NCBI GenBank assembly: GCA_016703745.1
Contig: JADJBK010000006.1
Coordinates: forward strand, 620,001 to 684,000
Source: Nitrosomonas sp.
Lineage (GTDB): Bacteria; Pseudomonadota; Gammaproteobacteria; Burkholderiales; Nitrosomonadaceae
Reading direction: 5' to 3'
DNA: 64,000 bases
The notes under the pieces are model-generated. The model had not been told where the DNA came from, searched no databases, and saw only the letters and a list, made by a program, of their open reading frames with translations. A program made the translations under genes and the position numbers. Positions 18,098 to 27,630 of this stretch are shown piece after piece. The number at the start of each line of letters is the position of its first letter. The first letter of the stretch is position 1.

Positions 18098-19324
18098 TCA
18101 GCTTTTATGGATGGTACGGCGACGACCCAGAAAATTCGCAATTCTTCCGATCGCTTCAGTGAGATCATCACTGTTAGGCAGAAAAACCACCCGAAAATGA
18201 TCTGTGTGTGGCCAGTTAAAACCACTACCCTGTACGATCAATACTTTTTCTTCCAGTAACAGCTCTAGCGCAAACTGTTCATCATCCTCGACAGGGTAAT
18301 AAGCAGGGTCAAGTCTTGGAAACAGATAAAGTGCCGTTTTTGGCTTAAAGCAGGTTACGCCCGGAATATCCGTCAGCAGTTTCCACGCCAGATCCCGCTG
18401 CCGTTTGAGGCGTCCGGTTGGCATGGTCAGATCATAAATACTCTGGTAACCACCCAGTGCGGTCTGAATGCCGAACTGTGACGGAACGTTGGCGCACAGC
18501 CGCATCGATGCCAGCATATTCAGTCCGGTGATGTAATCCCGTGCACGCGCCTTGCCACCTGAAACCACTGCCCAACCTGATCGAAAACCAGCTGCACGGT
18601 AATTCTTGGACAAACCATTGAACGTAACAAATAAAACATCATCTGCCAGGGAGGCGATAGAGGTATGCACTGCCTGATCGTACAAAATCTTGTCGTAAAT
18701 TTCATCAGCAAAGATGACCAGACCATGCTGCCTGGCAAGGTCGATGATATCCAGCAACAGCTCATTCGGGTACAACGCGCCGGTTGGATTGTTGGGATTG
18801 ATAATCACAATAGCGCGGGTATGGGGTCCAATTTTTGCGCGCATATCATCAAGATCAGGTAGCCAGTCCGATTGTTCATCACAGATGTAATGCCGCGCTA
18901 TTCCGCCTGCCAGCGAAACGGCAGCCGTCCATAGCGGGTAATCGGGTGACGGAATCAGAACCTCATCATTACTTTCCAGCAACGCCTGCGTCGCCAGCAT
19001 AATAAGTTCTGACACGCCATTACCCACGTAAATGTCGTCTATCTGTACATTGGAGATAGCTTTTTCTTGCGTATAGTGCATGATGGCCTTGCGCGCAGAG
19101 AATAACCCCTTGGAATCACAGTAGCCGGAAGCTGTCGATAAATTGTGGATAACATCCCGCAATATTTCATCCGGCGCATCGAAACCAAAGGCCGCCGGAT
19201 TGCCAATATTGAGCTTGATGACATGATGGCCTTCTTCTTCCATCTGCTTCGCACGATCAAGTACAGGGCCGCGAATGTCATAACAGACATGGGCAAGTTT
19301 GCTGGATTTTTTGATGGGACGCAT
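18098..19324 (-). CDS. alaA: Alanine-type aminotransferase AlaA
   Basis: A 408-residue class I/II PLP aminotransferase closely resembling E. coli AlaA, which makes alanine from pyruvate and glutamate. Diagnostic pieces are IKLNIGNPAAFGFDAPDEIL, GYCDSKGLFSARKAIM, INPNNPTGALYPNELL, FADEIYDKILYD, the PLP-lysine segment FNGLSKNYRAAGFRSGW, and SMRLCANVPSQFGIQTALGG. It is first in the alaA-hom-thrC group, 64 bp before hom. This pairing is common in betaproteobacteria. Substrate preference is taken from the family. Confidence 0.92.
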   Translation of the reverse strand: MRPIKKSSKLAHVCYDIRGPVLDRAKQMEEEGHHVIKLNIGNPAAFGFDAPDEILRDVIHNLSTASGYCDSKGLFSARKAIMHYTQEKAISNVQIDDIYVGNGVSELIMLATQALLESNDEVLIPSPDYPLWTAAVSLAGGIARHYICDEQSDWLPDLDDMRAKIGPHTRAIVIINPNNPTGALYPNELLLDIIDLARQHGLVIFADEIYDKILYDQAVHTSIASLADDVLFVTFNGLSKNYRAAGFRSGWAVVSGGKARARDYITGLNMLASMRLCANVPSQFGIQTALGGYQSIYDLTMPTGRLKRQRDLAWKLLTDIPGVTCFKPKTALYLFPRLDPAYYPVEDDEQFALELLLEEKVLIVQGSGFNWPHTDHFRVVFLPNSDDLTEAIGRIANFLGRRRTIHKS

Positions 19325-19499
19325 GGCAAGGATCGTTATAGAAACTTATAAAAATGACGGCATCCTTGGTTAATCGTTCGATAAACACAGGCTACCCAGG
19401 CAAAAGCATACCATGTTACGCTAGCCCCTGTTGCCACGAACAGGGCAACAACGTCTGCCTATTTGTATAGGGTATTCACTTTAATGGAAAGGTTGCTTC

Positions 19500-19883
19500 A
19501 TGAAATTACATCTGACGAATTTTCCTGACCTGAATGCATTTACCGGTTACGGGCCAGATTATGTGGAAGTTAACCACTTGAAATATAAATGCAATCTTAT
19601 TGTACTCCCTGACCAGATCATTGAAAACTGGCAAGTGGCCGATATGACTCAGCTGAATGATCAGCATCTGGAAGCACTATTAAGCATGCAACCGGAGATC
19701 ATTCTGATCGGAACCGGCGCAACTTTCAAATTTCCCGATAAATCATTACAGAGAAATATCGCTTCACGAGCAATCAGCCTGGAAGTCATGGATACGCAGG
19801 CGACCTGCCGCACCTACAATATTCTGTCAGCCGAGGGGCGGCGGGTTGTGGCTGCAATGTTTGTTGAAACAACGGGCAAGTAA
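19500..19883 (+). CDS. Mth938-like domain protein (Xcc1710/DUF498 type)
   Basis: A 127-residue soluble protein of the Mth938-like fold. Recognisable pieces are INSMQPEII-type ILIGTGATFKFPDKSL in the middle and RTYNILSAEGRRVVAAM near the end. Family members are widespread; in animals a relative assists complex I assembly, but the bacterial role is not established. The ATG at 19500 follows GGAAAGG by several bases. It is divergent from alaA and 54 bp upstream of ppsA. The 175-bp divergent spacer holds a CCCTGTT/AACAGGG inverted repeat but no other clear site. Confidence 0.85.
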   Translation: MKLHLTNFPDLNAFTGYGPDYVEVNHLKYKCNLIVLPDQIIENWQVADMTQLNDQHLEALLSMQPEIILIGTGATFKFPDKSLQRNIASRAISLEVMDTQATCRTYNILSAEGRRVVAAMFVETTGK

Positions 19884-19937
19884 CGATTGTCGTGCCCGAT
19901 CAGGTACTGAATGAATATTTGACGCGAGGATATTTCG

Positions 19938-22295
19938 ATGACAACTTACATCAAATGGCTTGATCAGTTAAATATGGGAGATATCGCCACAGTGGGAGGC
20001 AAGAATGCTTCACTGGGCGAGATGATCAGTCGATTAGCAGGAGCAGGTGTTACCGTTCCCGGTGGGTTTGCCACCACCACCCATGCCTATCGTGAGTTTC
20101 TGGATAGAAATGGGTTGGCTGAACGAATCAGCCAGTTGTTGATACCACTCGATGTAACGAATGTCAGCGCGCTGGCAGCTGCTGGCCAGACTATCCGCAA
20201 CTGGCTGATTTCTACGGAATTTTCAAAAGAATTTTTACAAGAACTCACAGCAGCTTATCTAAAACTGGTTGATAAATACGGCAGCGAAATCTCCTTCGCA
20301 GTACGTTCATCTGCCACTGCAGAAGATCTCGCAGATGCTTCCTTTGCCGGCCAGCAGGAAACACGACTCAATGTGTGCGGATTGGATCACCTTATCGGTG
20401 CAGTCAAGCTGGTTTTTGCCTCGCTGTATAACGATCGCGCCATTTCCTATCGGGTGCATCATGGATTCCGGCATGATCAGGTATTACTCTCGGCCGGTAT
20501 TCAGAAAATGGTGCGCAGTGATCAAGGCGCGAGCGGCGTCATGTTCACACTTGACACCGAATCCGGTTTTCGCGAAGTCGTTTTTATCACTGCTGCTTAT
20601 GGGCTGGGTGAAACGGTTGTACAGGGCGCCGTCAACCCTGATGAATTTGTTGTCTACAAGCCCAATCTTAGTAAAAATCTTCCAGCCATTCTTTCGCGTC
20701 AGCCAGGATCAAAGGCGATTGAAATGGTGTACGACCCCGATACCCAAACCAGGACACGCGCGGTTGAGATTGAGCGTCGCCGTCGTTTCTGCCTGTCTGA
20801 CGTACAAGTTGAGTCCCTTGCCAGGCAGGCGGTAATCATTGAGCAGCATTACCAACGCCCAATGGATATCGAGTGGGCGCTGGATGGGATTGATGGCCAG
20901 CTCTATATCGTTCAGGCTCGCCCAGAAACAGTCGAGAGCCGCACAGGTTACGTGGTTGAGCAATTCAACCTGAAGGAACATGGAAAAATATTGACACAGG
21001 GACGCGCCATCGGACAGAAAATCGGGCAAGGAACGGCACGCATTGTTCTGGATGTTGCGCAGATGGCTTCAATCCAGCCTGGGGAGATATTGGTTACCGA
21101 CATGACCGACCCTGACTGGGAGCCGATCATGAAGCGCGCAGCCGCAATCGTAACCAATCGTGGCGGGCGCACCTGTCATGCCGCTATTATTGCCCGTGAA
21201 CTGGGTATTCCAGCGGTCGTCGGCTGCGGACAAGCAACGGAAGTCATTCGGAACGGGGACAAGGTGACCGTATCGTGCGCGGAAGGTGACACCGGTTCCG
21301 TCTATGCCGGGCTACTGACATTTGAACACACTCATCTGACGGCGGATAATCTGCCTGCACCTCCTGTCAGGATCATGCTCAATATTGGCAATCCCTCACA
21401 GGCATTCAAACTGTCCCGGCTACCCAATCAGGGAGTTGGACTTGCCCGGCTGGAATTCATCATAAACAACCATATCGGCATCCATCCCAGAGCGCTGCTC
21501 GAATATGACACACTCGACGCTGAGCTGAAATCCGCTATTCAAGAGCGAATTACCGGTTACGACAACCCGGCGCAATTTTATGTGCAGAAGCTGACCGAAG
21601 GCATCGCTACGCTGGCGGCAGCCTTTTATCCTCATACCGTCATTGTGCGCACGTCGGATTTCAAATCCAATGAATACGCCAATCTACTGGCAGGCAACCG
21701 TTTCGAACCACATGAAGACAACCCGATGATTGGATTTCGGGGTGTTTCCCGCTATCTCTCCATAGATTTTCAAAAATGCTTTGAGCTGGAGTGTGCGGCA
21801 CTGCGCAAGGTAAGAAACGAGATGAGTCTGACCAATGTCGAGATCATGCTGCCTTTCTGCCGGACACTGGAGGAAGCGCGGAGCGTGACGGAATTACTGG
21901 CGACCAATGGGCTGGCACGGGGACACAATGATCTTCGCCTGATTATGATGTGTGAAATTCCTTCCAATGCGCTTCTGGCGGAGGAATTTCTCGAATATTT
22001 CGATGGATTCTCCATCGGCTCCAACGACATGACACAACTGACACTGGGACTGGATCGTGATTCTGCCGTCGTTGCACATTTATTCGACGAGCGCGATCCT
22101 GCCGTCAAAAAATTACTAAAAATGGCAATCAGTGCCTGCCGCAAACAGGATAAATATATTGGCATATGTGGCCAGGCACCTTCCGATTATCCTGATTTTG
22201 CGCAGTGGCTGGTAGAACAAGGTATTGACAGCCTGTCGCTCAATCAGGATACCGTCGTGGCTACCTGGCTTCACCTTACCCAAGCACAGCTATAA
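19938..22295 (+). CDS. ppsA: Phosphoenolpyruvate synthase
   Basis: A 785-residue enzyme that makes PEP from pyruvate and ATP (products AMP and phosphate), the gluconeogenic entry point. An N-terminal ATP-grasp domain (GGKNASLGEMI, FAVRSSATAEDL) is followed by the swivelling phosphohistidine domain with GGRTCHAAIIAREL (His near residue 414) and a C-terminal PEP-binding barrel (MIGFRGVSRYLS, FSIGSNDMTQLTLGLDRDS, CGQAPSDYP). Length is complete. GCGAGGA precedes the ATG. A terminator follows at once. In an autotroph it feeds PEP into biosynthesis. Confidence 0.97.
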   Translation: MTTYIKWLDQLNMGDIATVGGKNASLGEMISRLAGAGVTVPGGFATTTHAYREFLDRNGLAERISQLLIPLDVTNVSALAAAGQTIRNWLISTEFSKEFLQELTAAYLKLVDKYGSEISFAVRSSATAEDLADASFAGQQETRLNVCGLDHLIGAVKLVFASLYNDRAISYRVHHGFRHDQVLLSAGIQKMVRSDQGASGVMFTLDTESGFREVVFITAAYGLGETVVQGAVNPDEFVVYKPNLSKNLPAILSRQPGSKAIEMVYDPDTQTRTRAVEIERRRRFCLSDVQVESLARQAVIIEQHYQRPMDIEWALDGIDGQLYIVQARPETVESRTGYVVEQFNLKEHGKILTQGRAIGQKIGQGTARIVLDVAQMASIQPGEILVTDMTDPDWEPIMKRAAAIVTNRGGRTCHAAIIARELGIPAVVGCGQATEVIRNGDKVTVSCAEGDTGSVYAGLLTFEHTHLTADNLPAPPVRIMLNIGNPSQAFKLSRLPNQGVGLARLEFIINNHIGIHPRALLEYDTLDAELKSAIQERITGYDNPAQFYVQKLTEGIATLAAAFYPHTVIVRTSDFKSNEYANLLAGNRFEPHEDNPMIGFRGVSRYLSIDFQKCFELECAALRKVRNEMSLTNVEIMLPFCRTLEEARSVTELLATNGLARGHNDLRLIMMCEIPSNALLAEEFLEYFDGFSIGSNDMTQLTLGLDRDSAVVAHLFDERDPAVKKLLKMAISACRKQDKYIGICGQAPSDYPDFAQWLVEQGIDSLSLNQDTVVATWLHLTQAQL

Positions 22296-22330
22296 AAGAC
22301 CCGTCATGCCAATACGTGGTGTCTTTTTTT
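22294..22330 (+). terminator. Intrinsic terminator of ppsA
   Basis: AAAAGAC right at the ppsA stop can pair, with a small interruption, with GTGTCTTTT, and a run of seven to eight T residues (22323-22330) follows. Orientation and position fit termination of the Mth938-ppsA unit. Confidence 0.6.
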
Positions 22331-22447
22331 CTCCAATCGTACTGGAATCATCACAGAAAAACTTGGGCATAATCTGCTCAGTCAGTTTGAGGCTGTCTCT
22401 AATAAGGTTGCGGACATCTCTGATCGCAGGCGATGGTTGGGAGAATT

Positions 22448-22827
22448 GTAACCGTCCAACGCTCCCATCTATCTTTCCTGCTGTTTAAGTGATTGAATGA
22501 ACGCTGGCGTAAGCGGCAGCAATTCATCGATGCGGTTATTGGGCCAGGTGGGTAGTTTGGCGAGGGTGTCTGCAAGCCATGCGGCGAGATCGAGTTTGTT
22601 GAGTTGCGCGGTACCGAACAAGGTTTGAATGGCAGCGGCGCGTTGACCGGCACGTTCCGATCCGGTGAATAGCCAATTCTTTTTACCGATTGCGATCGGG
22701 CGGATGGTGTTCTCCACCGGGTTGTTGTCGATCGGAAGAAAGCCGGTTTGTGCGTAGCGGATGAGACCGGGCCAGCGTCTGAGGGTTGAAAATTGTGATT
22801 GCGTAGATGAGAGCATTGGACGGTTAC
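22448..22827. mobile_element. Internally deleted IS66-family element (380 bp) with both ends
   Basis: Both termini start GTAACCGTCCAA (left end at 22448; right end read inward from 22827). The two ends match over about 24 bp with two mismatches, and IS66-family ends typically begin GTAA. Inside is only the C-terminal part of the IS66 transposase, on the minus strand. A full element is about 2.5 kb, so about 2 kb is missing. I see no 8-bp target duplication: the flanks are GGAGAATT and ATTCATCC. It lies between ppsA and norD, 2 bp from the norD stop. It is mobilisable only if a full copy exists elsewhere. Confidence 0.85.
22469..22792 (-). pseudogene. IS66 transposase C-terminal fragment
   Basis: About 107 codons match the C-terminus of IS66 TnpC: FLPIDNNPVENTIRPIAIG, KKNWLFTGSERAGQRAAAI, and LPTWPNNRIDELLP. 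The catalytic Glu of the DDE set lies in NPVEN; the two Asp-bearing parts are absent, so it cannot act as a transposase. The frame runs back through the right inverted repeat into the end of norD, but that part is not transposase sequence. Confidence 0.88.
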
Positions 22828-22829
22828 AT

Positions 22830-24764
22830 TCATCCAACCAATTGCTGGCAGATGATTGGAAGCACATGAGACAAGCGATCAGGCTGCCCTACGATGGCAT
22901 AGCTCCCTCTACCGAATAGGTAGGGAAAATAATCTTGTGCTTTGCGGTCTATGGTGATCCCAAATACCGCAAGACCTGCCTTACGGGCTTCAAGAATGGC
23001 CTGTCGAGTGTCTTCAATCCCGTAACGACCTTCATAATAATCCAGATCATTGGGCTTGCCATCACTCAATAATAGCAATAGACGGTGGCGCTCAGGGCGT
23101 TTGCTCAGCAGATGACAGGTATGGCGCAAAGCCGCTCCCATGCGTGTGTAGTAACCAGGCCGCAGAGCGGCAATACGTCGCAAGACTTGGTTGTTGAAAG
23201 TCTCATTAAAATGTTTGATAGCTGTGACACGAACATGATGCTTCCTACGCGAAGTGAAAGTATAAATCGAGAAAGTATCTCTGCAAGTGGCAAGGCCGGA
23301 AGCCAGTGTAATCAGGGCTTCTTTTTCAATATCAAGTATCCGTCGATTGCTCACCCAGCTATCGGTAGAAAGCGACACATCCACCAGGATGGCAACAGCC
23401 ATATCTCGCGCTTGCTGATGGGATTTTATATAAATATGGTCCGAGCTGTTTCCATTTGCCAAAAAATCACATTGCGCCCGCACCAATGCGTCGATATCCA
23501 ATTCAACACCATCCAATTGTCCGCGCAAAACCTCGCGCTTCGGACGCAGCGCTTCAAACTGTCGCTGAACTTTACGAAATAAACGCCTGGCTCGAAGATC
23601 GGGAATCCATAAATCGCCCCCTTCTTCAGCTTCCTGAAACACAACCCGGCACTGCCGCGCATGATAATCTTTGCGCCGATAATCCCATTCAGGATACGTC
23701 AGTTGCGCGATTAGAGCAGCAGGATTGACATCGTCAGGTGCAAAATCCAGATCAAACTTGAGCTTGGTCGCCGCTTGGCGCTGATGTGGACTCAGCACGA
23801 TTTCTTTACTCGCTTCAGCGACTTCTCTGGCGGCGTCTTCATCATCGTCCTGCACAGCCCGATTGACGTTGATCATCTCGGACCAGCTCATAAGTTTCTC
23901 AAAACGATTCAGTAACATCGGATCATCGCGCTCGCTTTGCTCAAATCTTTCTCTGCGTCCTTTTTTCTTGCATTGATCCGCGCTTTCTATGCTGCTGGCC
24001 CCCCCCTCCTGATCTGCAAAATCAGCCATCACGGTCGTTGAAGCTTTAACGAAATCGACTTTACCCCATAAAGGAACTGGCAGAAAAGTATGATAATTCG
24101 CTGCGGCTTGCCAAGCCTGAAAATTTGACTCGGATTGTATAATGGCTTGCAAAAATGCTTCACTGCCAATATGCGAGGATGACTTGCCTAATAATGTTTG
24201 GATAACCGCCTCGATAGCTTGCTCTTGTTCGGATAGTAATCGCTGAGGTCGCTGCTCACAGAGCGCCTGGCAGAGTAACCGGTAATCCTTGGCCAAACCG
24301 GGAAAATGATCGCATACTTTTAAGCTAACCCGATAGGCGTTACGTAGAAAAGCGAGATCTGTTTGCAAAGGATCGCATAAAGTATCGCAACACCAGTCTT
24401 CCGCCATAGCAAAATAAGCAGCCAGCCAAAAATACAGGCGCCGATTCAAGGTGATCGATGGAAAGCAGGCAATGGTGGCTGGTAGTAACATCCGCTCGAC
24501 ATTACATTCTATGCTTGGCATGGATTCCTGTTCCATGCCAAGACGTTGCCTTAGGCTCAAACGATGCGCTGAAGATTGCCCTGTCGCCGCAGTCAATGCA
24601 ATGCCGGGTGCACCCCCCAGGCCGCGAAAAAAAATACTCAGTGATGAGCGAACAGAATCCAGCGTTACCGCAGCATCAGGGTAATAAGCGTAGCTCTCTG
24701 CTTTGCTAACGAGGCGGTGCCAGTAGCGGCCAATCTGCTCTTCCAGTTCGAGGAATTCCCACAT
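22830..24764 (-). CDS. norD: Nitric oxide reductase accessory protein NorD (VWA domain)
   Basis: A 644-residue protein needed, with NorQ, for assembly or activation of cytochrome c nitric oxide reductase. The N-terminal half is helical and poorly conserved. The C-terminal von Willebrand A domain has the metal site DVSLST (about residue 460), later T-G/SDGKPND (LLSDGKPNDLDYYEGRYG) and DYFPYLFGRGSYAIV. It starts 4 bp after norQ. The IS66 derivative begins 2 bp past its stop, but the family C-terminus looks complete. The middle is rich in charged residues (EGGASSIESADQCKKKGRRE). Confidence 0.93.
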   Translation of the reverse strand: MWEFLELEEQIGRYWHRLVSKAESYAYYPDAAVTLDSVRSSLSIFFRGLGGAPGIALTAATGQSSAHRLSLRQRLGMEQESMPSIECNVERMLLPATIACFPSITLNRRLYFWLAAYFAMAEDWCCDTLCDPLQTDLAFLRNAYRVSLKVCDHFPGLAKDYRLLCQALCEQRPQRLLSEQEQAIEAVIQTLLGKSSSHIGSEAFLQAIIQSESNFQAWQAAANYHTFLPVPLWGKVDFVKASTTVMADFADQEGGASSIESADQCKKKGRRERFEQSERDDPMLLNRFEKLMSWSEMINVNRAVQDDDEDAAREVAEASKEIVLSPHQRQAATKLKFDLDFAPDDVNPAALIAQLTYPEWDYRRKDYHARQCRVVFQEAEEGGDLWIPDLRARRLFRKVQRQFEALRPKREVLRGQLDGVELDIDALVRAQCDFLANGNSSDHIYIKSHQQARDMAVAILVDVSLSTDSWVSNRRILDIEKEALITLASGLATCRDTFSIYTFTSRRKHHVRVTAIKHFNETFNNQVLRRIAALRPGYYTRMGAALRHTCHLLSKRPERHRLLLLLSDGKPNDLDYYEGRYGIEDTRQAILEARKAGLAVFGITIDRKAQDYFPYLFGRGSYAIVGQPDRLSHVLPIICQQLVG

Positions 24765-24768
24765 GCCG

Positions 24769-25554
24769 TTATCCGTACGTCGCGCGTATCAGCTCCAGCA
24801 GACCTTCCTTAATGTCAGCATCATCACACAGCGGCTCAACCAGGGCTGTTTCAGCTGCCTGATAGGGATCCAGCCCAGTTTTCATGAGGATGGCGCAATA
24901 AACTAACAAACGAGTTGACACGACCTCTTCCAGATCAGCTTCTTTCAGTTCCCTCAACCTTTTCGCAAGATTCACCAATGGTCTGCACTGTTCCGCAGGT
25001 AAACCACTTTCGCTGGACACGATCTCAACCTCCGCTTCGAGTGGAGGAAAATCAAAACTGATTGAAACAAAACGCTGACGTGTGCTTGGTTTCAATGACT
25101 TGAGAATATTCTGATAACCCGGGTTATACGATACCACCAGCATAAATTCATCCGGCGCTTGCAGAATCTCACCGGTGCGCTCCAACGGTAAAATACGGCG
25201 ATCATCGGTCAATGGATGAAGCACCACTGTGACGTCTTTACGAGCTTCCACAATTTCATCCAAATAACAGATCCCGCCTTCGCGCACAGCACGCGTTAGT
25301 GGACCATCCGCCCATACCGTTTCCCCACCCTTCAACAAATAACGCCCAGTCAGATCGGCAGCTGTCAGGTCATCATGGCAGGAAACAGTCTGCAGAGAGC
25401 GACCCAAACGAGCCGCCATATGCGTTATAAACCGAGTTTTACCACACCCTGTTGGCCCCTTGATCAGCAAAGGCAATTGCTGGTGATAAGCAGCTTCAAA
25501 GATTGCGCACTCATTACCGATCGGTTTATAGAATGGAATTTCTTCTGGCATCAC
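24769..25554 (-). CDS. norQ: MoxR-type AAA+ ATPase NorQ
   Basis: A 261-residue AAA+ ATPase of the NorQ/CbbQ group. It has Walker A GPTGCGKTRF (about residues 35-44), Walker B ICYLDEIVEA, and a sensor region ending with NPGYQNILKSLKPSTRQRF. With NorD it is thought to remodel NorB so that the non-haem iron is inserted. It follows norB by 47 bp and precedes norD by 4 bp. Length and motifs are normal for NorQ. Confidence 0.95.
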   Translation of the reverse strand: MMPEEIPFYKPIGNECAIFEAAYHQQLPLLIKGPTGCGKTRFITHMAARLGRSLQTVSCHDDLTAADLTGRYLLKGGETVWADGPLTRAVREGGICYLDEIVEARKDVTVVLHPLTDDRRILPLERTGEILQAPDEFMLVVSYNPGYQNILKSLKPSTRQRFVSISFDFPPLEAEVEIVSSESGLPAEQCRPLVNLAKRLRELKEADLEEVVSTRLLVYCAILMKTGLDPYQAAETALVEPLCDDADIKEGLLELIRATYG

Positions 25555-25601
25555 GGTTGTTTGAGGTCTGTCTTGATGCTGAAAATGATTCGGACAGGCT
25601 A

Positions 25602-26936
25602 TTAGCGTGAACGCGACTGCGCCATTACCTGCTCGCGGACAGGACCTAACGCTGAATAAATAAACAGTATCGCTCCAATCACAAAAAATATGCCGGAACC
25701 CAGTCTGAACCAGTAGAACAATTCAACCTGCGATTGGATTTGCATAAAACCGATTGCCAATACTCGCTGAAGGTGTGTTTGCAAGACGCCGGCAAACGCA
25801 AGCGTGAAAGTCATTAACACCATAGATCCTGTCATGAGCCAGAAGCTCCACATGTTCAGAATCTGATTGAATGGCTGCAAACCTCGCAGAGCTGGCAGAG
25901 CATAAGTAAAAAAGGCCAGATTCAACATCACATAAGCGCCATAAAAAGCCAAATGCCCATGCGCGGCGGTTAATTGTGTGCCATGAGTATAAAAGTTTAT
26001 CGATGGAAAACTATGCATAAGCCCCAATACTCCGGCGCCAAAAAAGGCCATGACCGGACAACCCAGACTCCAGAGCATAGCTGCTTTATTGGGATGATTA
26101 CGCCCGCTTTTATAGACCAGATGAAAAGCCCACAAAATCATTGCAAAAAAGGGCACAACTTCCAGAATCGAAAATACCGCACCGATCCAGTGCCAATATT
26201 CCGGTGTGCCAATCCAGTAATAGTGATGACCGGTTCCCAGCAAACCACTAAACAGAGAGAAGCCCACGATGACATACAGCCATTTTTCTATCACTTCACG
26301 ATCGACGCCTGTCAGTTTGATCAACAAAAATGCCAGCATGGCCGACATGATCAATTCCCAGACACCTTCCACCCACACATGCACCACCCACCACCAATAC
26401 ATTTTATCCAAAGCCAGGTTATCGGGATTATAAAAAGCAAACAGAAAAAATATCATGGCACCCCATAGGCCCAGTAATAAAACAATAGAAACCACAGTTT
26501 TGCGGCCTTTGAGAACCGTCATGGTTACATTGTATATAAACACGATAAAAGCAATAGCCATCAGGATTTTTATCCAAAAGGGCTGCTCCAGAAATTCACG
26601 CCCCTCATGAATGCCAAACAGATAACCAACCACGGCAGCCAAAGCAGCAAATACGAAAATGCCAAGCTGCAACCAAGCCAGCTTTGGACTATGAATCTCA
26701 CATTCGCTTTCTTCAGGTAGCAAGAAATAGCTGGCGCCAAAATATCCCAACAGCAGCCATACCAGCAACGCGTTGGTATGAATCATGCGAATAATATGAA
26801 AAGGCACTGCTTCCGATAAAAAATTAGGAAAAACATAAACAGCGCCAGCAAGCACGCCAGCTGAAACCTGCACCAGGAATAAAGCCAATGCGGCGATAAA
26901 ATAAGGATAGGCAAGCTTCTGAGTCTGATATTTCAT
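25602..26936 (-). CDS. norB: Nitric oxide reductase subunit B (cNOR type)
   Basis: A 444-residue membrane protein with about 12 helices, the catalytic subunit that reduces NO to N2O at a haem b3/non-haem iron centre. Typical segments are MIHTNALLVWLLLGYFGASYF, WWWVVHVWVEGVWELIMS, GTGHHYYWIGTPEYWHWIG and THGTQLTAAHGHLAFYGAYV, which supply the haem and iron histidines. The short N-terminus without a c-type haem identifies cNOR, not qNOR. The ATG at 26936 is preferred over the frame opening at 26957 because AAGGAGAG stands 7 bases before it. It is 34 bp after norC. Confidence 0.97.
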   Translation of the reverse strand: MKYQTQKLAYPYFIAALALFLVQVSAGVLAGAVYVFPNFLSEAVPFHIIRMIHTNALLVWLLLGYFGASYFLLPEESECEIHSPKLAWLQLGIFVFAALAAVVGYLFGIHEGREFLEQPFWIKILMAIAFIVFIYNVTMTVLKGRKTVVSIVLLLGLWGAMIFFLFAFYNPDNLALDKMYWWWVVHVWVEGVWELIMSAMLAFLLIKLTGVDREVIEKWLYVIVGFSLFSGLLGTGHHYYWIGTPEYWHWIGAVFSILEVVPFFAMILWAFHLVYKSGRNHPNKAAMLWSLGCPVMAFFGAGVLGLMHSFPSINFYTHGTQLTAAHGHLAFYGAYVMLNLAFFTYALPALRGLQPFNQILNMWSFWLMTGSMVLMTFTLAFAGVLQTHLQRVLAIGFMQIQSQVELFYWFRLGSGIFFVIGAILFIYSALGPVREQVMAQSRSR

Positions 26937-26970
26937 GATGAATCTCTCCTTAGGCAACTCTGATAATCAA

Positions 26971-27423
26971 TCAACCAGCATCATTGGGAGGCCAGCCCAG
27001 TGTATCGATACGACTCGTCCATTCAAGAAAGTCAATTAAATCATCCAATTCCTGCTCTGTCAGATTAAATTGCGGCATCTGCCGCCGCCCTTCTGTGCCG
27101 GTTGGCTGTGCACGCATCCAGGCTTTGATGCCCATGCGCGCGCCTATCGGGCTGTCACGCCCACCGTAACGAACCCACACGTTTCCTAATTCAGGAGCGA
27201 AATAAGCCCCTTCTCCCAGCAGCGTATGACAATTAATGCAGGAATTACGCTCCCACACATGCTTTCCTCTAACGACTGCTTCGGTAAGGGTTGATTCATC
27301 GGTTGAAACATTTTTGATGTAATAGTGACTGTGCGCTGTTAATAGCACAAAAATCACCAGAAAGAAAATCGAGCCGCCATAGAATATGTTACGTGCTGCC
27401 GACTTGGTCAAACGTTCTGCCAT
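26971..27423 (-). CDS. norC: Nitric oxide reductase subunit C (cytochrome c)
   Basis: A 150-residue membrane-anchored c-type cytochrome that passes electrons to NorB. One N-terminal helix (IFYGGSIFFLVIFVLLTAH) is followed by a periplasmic domain with the haem site CINCH (Cys62, Cys65, His66) and TLLGEGAYFAPELGNVW. A likely axial methionine is in QMPQFNLTEQELDDLIDFL. It is the first gene of norCBQD. A TATAAT -10 lies at 27482-27487 on the minus strand, with no matching -35, so an activator may be needed; I saw no convincing FNR or NsrR site. Confidence 0.96.
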   Translation of the reverse strand: MAERLTKSAARNIFYGGSIFFLVIFVLLTAHSHYYIKNVSTDESTLTEAVVRGKHVWERNSCINCHTLLGEGAYFAPELGNVWVRYGGRDSPIGARMGIKAWMRAQPTGTEGRRQMPQFNLTEQELDDLIDFLEWTSRIDTLGWPPNDAG

Positions 27424-27630
27424 ACCTCCCCCTATTCACAAACGGTTAACATATGCGCATCAGTAGCAGTGTCTTTTAACCATTATAATCAAATGGATAA
27501 ACAACTCTTTTAGAAACCAGATTAGATAATAGCGTAAGTTATCGACTGTGTGAAGGGTATAGGAAGAATACCTCTGCTTTGTCAAATAACTCCAGAGCCA
27601 TTTTCCGCCCGGCAGAAGACTGTTTGGCAC

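Noticed and set aside
22440..22835. An 8-bp target duplication around the IS66 derivative
   Set aside because: The 8-bp flanks GGAGAATT and ATTCATCC differ, so no duplication is claimed.
27482..27530. An FNR or NsrR site upstream of norC
   Set aside because: The expected distance from the TATAAT contains no TTGAT-N4-ATCAA or NsrR-like palindrome.
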